A stretch of 64,000 bases of DNA. Origin: Daphnia pulex (taxonomy: Eukaryota > Arthropoda > Branchiopoda > Diplostraca > Daphniidae). The DNA is taken from assembly GCF_021134715.1 (NCBI RefSeq), contig NC_060026.1, positions 6,439,001-6,503,000 of the forward strand. The letters run 5' to 3'. Positions 21,999 to 32,833 of the stretch are shown here, one piece after another. A model generated the notes under the pieces. It did not search any database and had not been told where the DNA came from. It saw nothing but the letters and a program-made list of their open reading frames with translations. The position numbers and the translations under genes are program-made. How positions within the stretch are numbered: the first letter of the stretch is position 1; the number at the start of each line of letters is the position of its first letter.

Positions 21999-22500
21999 AC
22001 TGAGAATAGAAATAAAAACTTTTAGTAACTTCTTTATCTTTGGATTTTCTTCAATAACTTCATGCAGTTAAATAGAAAGGTATAAGAGCTCAAAATACAC
22101 ACTTTGATTTAAGAATTTCATTGACTACAGCTTTTATGATTAAAGTCTCATGCATGCGATCCAATCAATTTAATATGATAAAGGTTTTGGTGTACAACTA
22201 AGTTTTTTTTTAATAGCCAAGTTAATAGTGGTACGTAACAAATTTCGTTTTCGAGTCGTACACATTTTTTTGGTTGCTTTCAGATTAATCCATCCGAATT
22301 TAGGAAAACGCCTATATAACAGATGTTTCTTCTTCAATGGAAGTGCACAAAACAAAGGATTAATAGCATCTATGATACATTTGAACACCAAGGTTTCGAT
22401 TAAGACTTCTTAAATATCTAGAAATATATTGAATTCATACCTTTTTATGAAGCACAAGATATTCTAGTCGAATTCAACATCAGCACACACACCACAGCCA
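21999..22500 (-). other. possible 5' UTR intron and noncoding first exon of ARGLU1
   Basis: On the minus strand a pyrimidine-rich acceptor (TTCTATTCTCAG, exon from 21999) lies about 20 bp before the ARGLU1 ATG. A donor (AAAAAG/GTATGA, exon end at 22441) lies 440 bp further up. Together they suggest a noncoding first exon near 22441-22500. This is inferred from splice signals only. Confidence 0.35.
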
Positions 22501-23511
22501 TCTAAAATCAGAAACAGAAATAAAACTGATGTGAAGATGGAAAACAAGAAGTGCACCAGAGGAAGTCACCAACCACATTGGAAAGCCTGAGCTACGCATG
22601 GCGAGCTCCACAGATGACGTTGCGGCTGGTTAGTTCGGGCATTTGAAGGAGGGGCATAGGTACATGGGAAATGGGATGTGTACATTCAGATTCAGGGAAC
22701 TAGGGAAGGAATTTAGAGAACAGTTGATGAAAAGATGAGTAGGGAAGAATTTACCAAGTGGTTATTCCCTTCCTTTAATTTCCGACCACAATGTTATCTA
22801 ATATCTAAATCTAATATCTATCTCTGAAGTCTGAACAATGCGATACGCAGCTCAGGCTGTCTTACCAAGTTACTACGTTTCTGCGTGAGTTCTCCTGGAG
22901 TGCTACTTCATGTTTCATGAAAATGTAATCGGGCGATTGAGCTGCCATCTGCCGGAAATGGGGTTTATTCAATAAAAGATTTAAAAGTCAGCTGAAAATA
23001 ATAAACCCCAACCAAAGTAAGAAAAAAGCTCAAATTTTGAATTTAAAACTAAAATAATATCAGACAGCACAACTAGAAAGATAAGAACTTAAAAAAAAAT
23101 ATATATTATCCTGCATAAGAATGTGTCTGACCACAAGAAACATTCAAGCTCTTGTGATTATAAGATTTTTTTTTTCACGACATAAAAATCTAAAAGAAAT
23201 TCGCCTGAAACGTTAGTTTAGATTCCTTTAAGCCAAGAAGACGAAACACTAGCAACAAGGTCATTTTGTTAAAATTACGGTAAAGAGTGAGGGTGAGCTA
23301 AAAATAACAGTCATAAAAAGGAGTCCACGATCGCTTTGCAAATTCAAATCAACCACGCATCAAGAAACGTAAATTGGATGTGTATTTCCAATTTAAAAAA
23401 AGTCGATCTACATCATAAACAGAGATTCATTGCAGTGAGAAAATGGACGGAAAACATTAGGCACTGTGTCTGTTCACTGAAGTCAAAGTCATTTAAAAAA
23501 AGAGGTAGATT
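22501..23511. other. intergenic region between ARGLU1 and melanotransferrin
   Basis: No coding sequence or RNA was recognised. The region contains the presumed ARGLU1 promoter and the 3' end of the melanotransferrin-like gene. TTTATT (a minus-strand AATAAA) occurs near 22964. Confidence 0.4.
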
Positions 23512-26500
23512 CTATAACCTAATATGATTAAAAACGAATATAAAAATTGTGAATGCTGCAGTAATGCTTGATTTTAAAGTGGGGGCCCCAGCTTGGCAAT
23601 CCACTAACTGTCTGGCTCTCAAGAACTCAGGTCCCAAATATTTGTGATAATGCCTTTGGCTAGGAGGGACGATTTGCAGTTTCTGTGTGGCGTCTTGAAA
23701 AATTACGTCGTTATAAGGAGGGTCAGACGTGAACAACGCAAAATCCAAATAATCTCCTAAATTACAGTAATTCAAGATTTTAATTTTTTGAAATAATTAA
23801 ATGTAAAAATTGTTTACCTTTCAGCCCGTAAAATTGTTGCGCATACATAAAAACGTTTATGAACGCATCGATTTCTGTTTTATTGTAGCCTCGTCCTCCT
23901 CTTGCAACCATGGCATTAGCTTTGACCTTCCCTAGATTACAACGAGCGTAATCTGACACGGGAGCTCTTTGGCCATCACGACACAGAAGCTCATAATCTC
24001 GCGAAAGCTGATTTCGGGACCAATATTCTCGGCTTTTACCATCAGTGTTTTCTAGAACAGTAGCGTGTCGGACAAAGGCAACGTGACCTCCTCCCTCCAC
24101 TAAACAGCGGAAAGCCCCAGTATTGCCAAAATAGTCCTCAGAGTGATCACGGCGGCAAAATCGAAAACTTGTGCCATGGCACAAGTCGCACATATGAGGA
24201 AAGCTTAAGCCTGTTGGTTGATATTCTTGATTCATTGCACCAGGTACACAAGCTTTGGTGAAGAATGATGCAGCAGACTGAACAGAATCACACCCGTAAC
24301 TTCTAATCCTTTCGTTGGCTAATAGATGGGCTAACGGTATAATCCACCCAGCAGCATGGTAAATACCTTGATAATAGAAGAAAGGTTTAATGAAGTTACC
24401 CTACATCAACTTGTTATTTTATACAATTTTTTTTTTTTACCTGTGTGACATGTATTTTTGTTTTTGAGATAGATGAGTTCAGTTTCCGGATCAGTAGCCT
24501 TAGCCACAGCAACCACGTAGTATTCGGGTTTTCCAAGATTGTACACTTCCGAAAGAATGGAGATCATGTCAAAATTTAATCCTGCTGTGTAAATGTCACC
24601 AGCATCCAACATAGTCACGTCGGCTACTCCAGTTTGAATGGCCTAATAGAGAAAGTCGTCAGCTTAAGTTTACTCAAACATTTTTATTTATACTAACCCG
24701 CATGCAACCGATGTTTGTATCTGCTCTGTAGCAGTTCATTTCCGGCTGGAGTAGTTGAGCTTTCATCGCCGTTCGCATACGGACACATTTAGTCAACTCG
24801 ACCGGAGAGGTGACACACAAAGTCATTGCTTTTACCGGGCATTGTCTAACACCCAAGATGGAATCCAGTGTACGACCCAAAAACCCTGAATAGGTCTGCT
24901 GATCAGCTGGAATAGCCTGGTCGATTCGAAACAAAAATCAGTTGTTGACCAGTTAGGGGGAAATAAATTGTTATACAACCTTCAGACTGACGCTGTCATC
25001 CTGAAACATTAGATTATTCAGCATTCCATAGCGAGGAGAAGATTGGAAAAGTTGGAATGGCCGCGGAGAAGTCGGTTGATTAAAAGAATCAACGGTATTA
25101 AAATCTCGGCTTGGAAAATCCTCGAAGGGTCTAAATGTTGTAGTGTTACGAAATTCCGTTCTTGGATTTGCCGTGCGCGATCCAAATATTTCCACTAATT
25201 TGGTTAAAAACTTCTGATATTTTTGACGCATTTCGATGCCTCTTGCTGAAGTAGTCACCACAGCGTCACCAGGAATTTGTCCCCAGTTACAATCACGATA
25301 CTCAAGAATCGAACGGCGTGTGCCATCAACACATAAGAGTTCAAAGTCGTCAATCTTAAGAAAATGTTTACGTTATTTAGCCATCTATATGGAGATGATG
25401 GAAAAATAAAAACCAAAATTAACAAAAAATACCTTGATGGTTCCAAACTGCCCTGTGGCGAGCACTTCTGCTACAGTTGTATGCTTTAGGAAGGCGACTT
25501 CTCCTGCTTCGACTAAACATTTAAACGCGCCCTACAAACTCAAAACAGTTTTAGGACCATCATGATTTCAAAATAAAAAAATTTCTTTATTTTTTATACC
25601 TGATACCCTGCATAGGGGTCATGTGCAGTACACCTTTGACCAAGAACTTTGCTCGCGCACAATTGACAAAGATGATCCGAATTATCTCCCAATGGGTTGT
25701 AAATATCCGAAAGAGAGTCAACAGCACAAGACGGGCCAAAAAACTCACTGGCGGATTTCACGTGATTATTACAATCAACAATGTCCATATGTCTCAGTTG
25801 CATCAGTGTGAAGATAGGTTGGACCCAACTAAAATAAATATAGATTATTTAATTAATTAATTAAAATAGCTTTATTATATGTGTGAACCAAACTTACCCT
25901 CCATGGATACCAACACCAGGAAAACAGGCTTTCTTTCCTCTTAGTTGAGTAATGGTTTGTACTTCTGGTAAAGAAAATTTCTTTACCACAGCAACAGAGA
26001 AATAAAATGCTTGATTATTTGTGTAAACTTCTTGCATTATTGGCAATAAACTATGGTAGCGGCCTCCAACAAAAACATTTCCTGGATCTAGAGTGGTAAC
26101 ATCAGCCTCACTTTTGTCCAAATACTGCATGCATTCTGCTTTATTGAATGCCTATTGATTTATCAAAAATATTAGAAACACAAATAAAAATAAAAATATT
26201 TGATTCCTTACCCTGATGCACTTCACAACCATTCCTAGCTTTCCAAATTGTGAAAACTGAAGATCTACATTATGTGCCATTTCTTCACATTTCTCTTGCT
26301 CATTGACATTAGTTGTACACCATTTCAAAACATCTTTTTGGCAATGAACTAAAATGAACAAAATAGATAAATAAAAAGTTGTTCTTCCTCTTTTACCAAT
26401 CATAGGGTTCCAATGAGGCAAGTAGGGTGGGGCATACAAGTAATACAGGGAACTTTACTTTATTAAACTTTACATTTTAATAAATACTTTTGTAAAAATT

Positions 26501-26599
26501 TAAATGATCTTCTAATAATGAATTACCAGTAACGAAAGAATAAAAAATCGCAAATATCCAACACAGTTGGGGAAAACCGATTTTTTTGTTGTTGGCCAT
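23512..26599 (-). CDS. melanotransferrin-like two-lobed transferrin, probably GPI-anchored
   Basis: Ten exons (26599-26527, 26348-26212, 26151-25898, 25828-25600, 25531-25433, 25354-24980, 24916-24698, 24642-24441, 24366-23818, 23756-23512) join in phase to 793 aa. Residues 1-28 are a signal peptide (QLCWIFAIFYSFVT core). Two transferrin lobes are separated by a Pro/Phe-rich linker (about residues 310-390). A hydrophobic tail (ITAAFTIFIFVFNHIRL) follows, as in GPI-anchored melanotransferrin and insect Tsf2. N-lobe: Asp92, Tyr120 and Tyr230 align with the iron ligands, but the His position reads Asp294, and the anion-binding Thr and Arg read Pro148 and Ile152. C-lobe: Asp475 and Tyr503 are kept, but the second Tyr is Asn611, His is about Asn680 and the anion Arg is His533. 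Canonical iron binding is doubtful in both lobes. Insect Tsf2 also acts in septate-junction assembly. Confidence 0.92.
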
Positions 26600-27493
26600 G
26601 TCAAATTTTCTCAAACACACAACAGCATTTCTCATTCCCAAACCTACGTTGCCATGTATTCATTTGCTTCTGAATTTGAACCCGCTCGCCCACTCCGGAC
26701 TGGACCACCGCGGAGCAGCCCACATAGACTCATAAGAGTCATAGACAAATCATAGGTATAAGTAAAACCAGAGCTATAGATCTATTGCTCTGGTAAAACT
26801 AGGATATGAGATACACATAGAACTAGGTAGGAGTGTAGAACCAGTACTTCCAGTAGGACTCCAACTCTAATTCACGTTAGAATTAAAAAAAACTTCATTC
26901 AATTCGAATTAAACTTACACTGTCACGACCTTTTTATCGTGACGTTATTCAACTAGCAGTTCAAACTTTTTCTCAACCATAACGAAGTGGCAAAAAAATG
27001 TGAAGCTGAAGCAGTTTAACAGTCAGCAACACAAACATTTAAAAAAATTACATATTTAGAATAATTAAACTTCTATAATACAATAAAGATTAAAAAAAAC
27101 TAAGAATTAAGTGAGAATAGGTTTGCTACTATTAATTCCTGAATCAAATAAGAAAACCGTTAAAAAAAGAAACTTTTAATTTTTAAATCAACCTCTTGTC
27201 ATGTGAACTCCTGTTTATTTATATAACCTTTCGAATGTTTTCTTGATCAATCAATTATGAATCAAAATATACCAAGGTGAAAGCAAGCCATGAAGTAATA
27301 CCGTACTGCCACGTGTCTGCGTTCTTTCTTCAACGTTTCTTTCTTGAGAGGAAAATGAGGAATTATGATAGTATTAGAAAGGTGGAAAAGATAACGGGGT
27401 TGGGCTCGACAATAAGGTGTTACAAAGGTAGACAATTTTTAATTTGTTAACACTCAGTTGATGGCTTCCAATTATTCTTTTAAATGTTGCCCA
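26600..27493. other. intergenic region between melanotransferrin and elongin B
   Basis: The region is AT-rich with no coding frame. It should hold the melanotransferrin promoter and the ELOB 3' UTR. TTTATT near 27212 could be the ELOB polyadenylation signal on the minus strand. Confidence 0.4.
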
Positions 27494-28330
27494 TTAATTG
27501 GCTGAAGTTTCATGGGTAGCCTCTTGACCTTTCATCACATCGGGTAGCTCGGGAGGCGACGAAAGGGGTGTTATGTCGACTGTTTCAAACTCTCCATTAT
27601 CCAATCTGAACACAATAAGTAATATTTAAATTGTTCCAGTTATACATATTTTTTCATGAATACTGATTATCATCCCATAGTACACTCAAACTCATTAGCA
27701 AATGTGATTGGGTTCCATGATCATCATTAGTATTCCCTACACTGCTCTTTTTACAAGATGTAGCCTGAATATGAACTTGATTTCTATAACTTCAGAAATA
27801 ATTAAGGGTACAATAAAATCTTAGAACTTTACAAGCAATACTACTGAATTACTTTAGAAATAGTATTCTATACCCAATTTCTTTACACTCAAGATTTTAG
27901 TGCGAAAAGGTAGAAAAAAACTTTCACATGCTTGTTTCAAGTTGTGATGAATTTACTATGTCATGTACTTAAAAGACTTTGAGAAAGAAGACGGTACCAG
28001 AAAAATTTTACAAACAAAAAATATTTACCGATAGGCCAAGCTGAGGGATGCAGGACTTTGGGCTCTAGCAGTTGTTGAAATTAATCCATAGTCTGCCAAA
28101 CAACGATTATCTTCCATGACCCGATCATCTTTAAACAAACGTTGGCTTTCTGGTGCAATCTTGGTTATTCCTGTATGCATATTTTGGTTAAGAAAATGTG
28201 TGGGCAACATCATAAAATGAGAATTTTAACAACCTTGGATGATTTTTTTCAACTCAGATACATTTGTGGTTTCTTTAGCATCAGTAAATATTGTCGTTTT
28301 CTTCCTCCTTATCATCAAATAAACGCACAT
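27494..28330 (-). CDS. ELOB: elongin B
   Basis: Three exons (28330-28234, 28170-28029, 27605-27494) join in phase to 116 aa, close to the 118 aa of the human protein. The protein is a ubiquitin-like fold. It opens [20 protein letters not shown], continues [13 protein letters not shown] and [15 protein letters not shown], and ends with the acidic/Pro motif [11 protein letters not shown], all diagnostic of elongin B. I chose the ATG at 28330 because family members begin M-x-V-F/Y-L-M-I-R-R. Upstream in-frame ATGs (for example MAAG, four codons earlier) exist. Elongin B pairs with elongin C in the Elongin (SIII) elongation factor and as an adaptor in Cul2/Cul5 ubiquitin ligases. It is divergent from DDX54. 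Confidence 0.96.
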
Positions 28331-28975
28331 TCCTGCGGCCATTTCGGGACTTAAAACGAGTTTCCCGAATATTAAGTCAACCTCAAAATCTAGAAAACGT
28401 TCTCTCTTCTCTGTTTTCACGGTATAGTCTACTCTCCAAGACCAAGTCGAGTCAACAACGTTGTCAGCTCAACTTTTTCAGGCCAAATTGAACAGGAGAG
28501 GAGAGGAAGGAAAAAAGGGGGAAAGGAAAGGTAGACAAACGCCTTGAGATTTGAGAAGGATGCGGAATAAGGGTAGGTTCTCCAGAATTCCGCTACGAAC
28601 GCCACCAACGTGGTCCACTGTAAACTATTGCTTGCACGATGGGCGTGGCGTTGTCCCTATATGCGCTATAAATAGTGAATAAATACATATTATATTTAAT
28701 GAAAAACTTCAGATATACAATGAATAAATTAATTTTACATCATGTTATGTGTTAAAGTACAATAATATTTACTTAAAATAATAAATATAAATTGGAAACT
28801 TCACCTAGAGGGCAGAACTTGAAGACCTTCCTACTTTTCTTTGGAGTTCGGACGGACGAAAAGTCGTCTGCTGTGAGCCAGACCACGTTGTGTTTTAACT
28901 TTTAAGTTGTAAAGACCGAAGACCAGCAGTTTGAAGTGTCAGCACCTCAGCGGGTTACTTCAATTTATTTTAAAG
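28331..28975. promoter_or_regulatory. shared divergent promoter region of ELOB and DDX54
   Basis: The two start codons lie 645 bp apart in head-to-head orientation. The middle (28660-28800) is AT-rich and the DDX54-proximal part has higher GC. No TATA box stands out. Shared regulation of two housekeeping genes is inferred from the geometry only. Confidence 0.4.
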
Positions 28976-31900
28976 ATGCCCGAGCTTCAAGGGTTTGGAG
29001 ATGGAGGATATCAATCAGAAGCTGAGCTTGATACACGAGCTCTGGTTCAAGAACAGAATCGTAAAAAGAAAAAATCAGGTGGTTTCCAGTCGATGGGCCT
29101 TAGTTACAATGTTTACCATGGAATAATGAAATGTGGTTATAAAATACCAACACCAATTCAAAGAAAAGTGAGCAGTATTAAGTTATTTGTATTAATCAGA
29201 ATGTTATGTATTTTCTTTTTTATAGTGTATTCCTTTAATCATGGAAAAAAAAGATGTCGTAGCCATGGCCAGAACTGGCAGTGGCAAAACTGCCTGCTTC
29301 TTAATTCCTTTATTTGAAAGGCTCCAAGCACACTCCACCATAGGAACTCGTGCACTTATTATGTCCCCTACAAGAGAATTGGCATTACAGACTTTGAAAT
29401 TTACTCGAGAGCTTGGTAAATTCACAGGGCTGAAAGCAGCTACCATTCTTGGAGGAGATTCTATGGAAGCTCAATTTGCGGCAATGCATGAAATACCGGA
29501 TATCATTATTGCAACACCTGGACGATTTGCCCATCTTTGTGTTGAAATGGAATTAAAACTCAAGGTTTGTTTTAATATTCATAAAATATACATCTCTGTG
29601 TTTATGATAATAATCTACTAAGCAATATTTTATCTTAGGAAATTGAATATGTGGTTTTTGATGAAGCCGACAGACTTTTTGAGATGGGATTTGGGGAGCA
29701 GCTGTTGGAGATTTTGAATCGACTACCGGAATTGAGGCAGACTCTCCTTTTCTCCGCTACTCTTCCAAAACTGCTCGTTGATTTCACCAAAGCTGGACTA
29801 ACTGACCCTGTCCTTGTCAGGTAAGAACTGATTTTCCAAAAATATATATTCATTTTTGCTAATTATTTTGTTGTAAATATGTTGTTCGCAAACTCATAAG
29901 ATTGGATGTTGATTCAAAATTACCTGAAGCACTGAAATTGGGTTTTGTATTTTGTCCGTGTGAATCGAAAGCGTCTGTTCTTCTTCATTTACTACGCAAT
30001 GCAGTCAAGTCGGGGGAACTGACACTTGTGTTTGCAGCGACCATGCATCACGTGGAATATTTGCACTTGGTAATCAATTTGTTTATTAAAATTTTGATAA
30101 TATAAATGTTCTGATTTCGATTTACATCGTTCCAGTTGCTTGACAAAGCTGGCATCTCTAATACCTACATTTACTCCAGTTTGGATCAAGCTGCGCGTAA
30201 AATCCATGCAGCCAAATTTCAAACAAAGCAAACACATGTTATGATCACTACGGACGTTGCGGCCCGTGGTATTGATATCCCACTTCTGGATAACGTTATC
30301 AATTATAATTTTCCGGCTAAAGCAAAACTTTTTGTTCACAGAGTCGGTAAGTTTTAGTAAGCTACACTTTTGTTTGGTGTTCCATTGTCATCTTGCTGTG
30401 TTGAAACCTTTCAGGACGTGTTGCCCGTGCTGGACGTTCTGGTTGCGCTTATTCCCTGGTTGCTCTTGATGAACTACCAGCTTTAGTAGATCTGCATCTC
30501 TTCCTGGGACGGCCGGTTAAACAGATTCCGCAAGATGGACTCGGGAAGGATGTCGACTGGGACGGCTTTCTTGGTCGCGTCGGCCAGACTGTAATAGACG
30601 ATGGAAGTAGTGCCATGACGCTCTGGCATCAAGAATCAGTAGAACTTCAAAACATGATCAAGGTCTACACTTCAGCTTACAAGCAATACAAACGTTCATG
30701 CCCACCTCCTTCGCACGAATCAGTCAAGAAGGCGAAAGAAATCAAGCTTGAACTTTTAGGCCCTCATCCTGTGTTTGTTGCAGAAAGTTCTGAACTCGAA
30801 GGAGATCGGCTAAACTTGTTGGAACAGATGAAGAGCTATCGTCCTCATCACGTGAGGCTCTTGACCTTGAAAGTTTGTTCAATAGATGTTGCTAATTACC
30901 TGTTTTTTTTTCGATTGCAGACTATATTTGAAATTGGTGTAACAGCCAATTCCGTGAAAGCTAAAGTTATGTTAGAAAAACGCATCAAACATCAAAGGAT
31001 CATCATTAAGCAGAAAAATGCGAATATGAAACAGAGCGAAACGAAACCATCAGACGAGCCTGAAAGTAGTGGTGTTCCACAGGAAGAAGCCAACGAAGAA
31101 TTGGTTCAAGAGGCTTTCAGTACCGTTATAGCCCAAAAGAAACGGACCAGCCGAAAACCATTTGATCCCAACCAATCCAAGAAGAGACGACTTCAGTCTC
31201 AAACAACCAAGGACGAAGAAAACTACATTAATTACAATTCGAAGGATCACCAGACGGAATCGGGGTAAGATGACTTACGTTTTATTTTTACTAGTCTAGT
31301 TCATTTTAACATTAAATTTAACCGTAGATTGGCCCTGGGTTGTGATTTTGGACGAGCTGCCGCTGATGCGGTTCTGGATTTGACAGGTGATGATGACCAG
31401 GAACTTCGTAAACAGAGGAGCCTCTTAAAGTGGGATCGAAAGAAGAAGAAGTTTATCGGAGAGGTCGTATTTGCATTACTTTTAAATATTTCTGAATAAA
31501 AATATATTTCATTCTTTTTGTACTATAGGACGATACCAAGAAGCGTAAGATCCGTACCGAATCTGGTGTTTGGATTCCAGCTACATACAAAACTGACCGT
31601 TACGAGAGATGGAAGGAAAAATCTAAGGTTGACCAAAACGACCCAGCTAGTGAGGATTCGGGTGATGATGAAAAGGTTGGCAATCGTAATGCACCTGCTC
31701 GGTTCGATGGAGGTTATCAGAGACGAGGTATCCCTATGGGGATGAATCTTGAAGGTACAGTTTGTTTATTTATTTTGCTTATCACCAACTTGCAATGGCG
31801 CCTACGGCTTATCACCAAATTTCAATGTCGCTTGCAAATCACTCATATTAACACTTTTTTCTTTTCTCTAGGACGATTGGGAAGCTTACCAAAGAATCAT

Positions 31901-32113
31901 CCAGCCATGGTCAAGGCTTGGGCTGAGGTTAAGCAAGGTGGACAGCGTGTGCGTGACGAGGTGAAGCGCCCTGAGCAAATCGAGAAGGCTCGCAAATTGA
32001 AGGAGAAGGCTCGACTGCGTGGAAATAAGGAAATTCGGATAAAACTTCAAATGAAGCAAAAGAAGCCAACTTTGAAGACCAAACAAAAGAAGGGTGGTAA
32101 AAGGCGAAGGTAA
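28976..32113 (+). CDS. DDX54: DEAD-box ATP-dependent RNA helicase DDX54 (Dbp10 family)
   Basis: Ten exons (28976-29167, 29226-29564, 29639-29820, 29901-30069, 30136-30346, 30415-30851, 30921-31264, 31328-31463, 31529-31754, 31872-32113) join in phase to 825 aa (human is about 880). All helicase motifs are intact. They are Q motif [20 protein letters not shown]...PTPIQ (about 36-63), Walker A ARTGSGKT (79-86), PTREL (112-116), TPGR (161-164), DEAD (185-188), SAT (216-218), [12 protein letters not shown] and [13 protein letters not shown] (about 361-373). The C-terminal part has the Dbp10 C-terminal-type region ([20 protein letters not shown]) and ends in a Lys/Arg-rich tail ([12 protein letters not shown]), likely nucleolar targeting. 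Dbp10 functions in 60S ribosome maturation. Vertebrate DDX54/DP97 also represses nuclear receptors. Catalytic residues look complete. Confidence 0.96.
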
Positions 32114-32687
32114 ACAACTGAAAATCGGTGCGTGCTACGTGATCTGTAAGGCGCTTCTTTCCTTTTTTGTCAATCGCAATTTCTATTGTGACGAGAATTA
32201 AGGAAAACTGCCAATACAAAGTATGTTGTCGCGTAGTTTGCATTGTTTTGTTTCTTACTTCTTTGCGTTTATTTCAGCAATGTTCAACGCGTGATGTTTC
32301 AAGTGTAGATGTTAGAAATCTTGCGTGGGCGTGTCAAACGAAATCGAACGCATTACAGCTGCAATATTATTTTCACGATTGGAAAGGACTTTGGAGGATA
32401 TTTGTCGGAAATGGCGAAACGTTCTAGGAAATTTGTCAACATTTCAACCATGAATACCTCCTCCAATCGATTTTCCGCATATTTCGCCTCGTATTTTTAT
32501 TCGAGTCGTTGAAAAAGCCTCAAGTGCAGATTTCCGGGGGGGTCCAGGTTTAGACACTTTGAATGACGAATTTATTTTATTTTTTTATAACTTGTAACAA
32601 GTTTCGTTGTTCTTAACGCCTTTTAATGTGTCACGGGTCAAAAGAACTTACGGTATGTCTGCAAAGAGCGTACTTTACGACGACTTA

Positions 32688-32833
32688 AGGTGCATTCACA
32701 CTGCCACTAACGCAGCGTTACGGAGCGTAGCGTAGTGTAGCGCCACTGGGCTACGCTACAGTACCAATTCTTCCGTAACACCCAGTGGCGCTACGCTCCG
32801 TAACGCTGCGTTAGTGGCAGTGTGAACGCACCT
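32688..32833. mobile_element. 146-bp hairpin MITE with TTA target-site duplication
   Basis: The left arm, beginning AGGTGCATTCACACTGCCAC, and the right arm, ending GCACCT, are near-perfect inverted repeats of about 45-50 bp that continue with a shared GTAGCG core. TTA flanks both sides (32685-32687 and 32834-32836), as for PIF/Harbinger-type elements. There is no coding capacity. It inserted about 575 bp downstream of the DDX54 stop. Confidence 0.75.
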
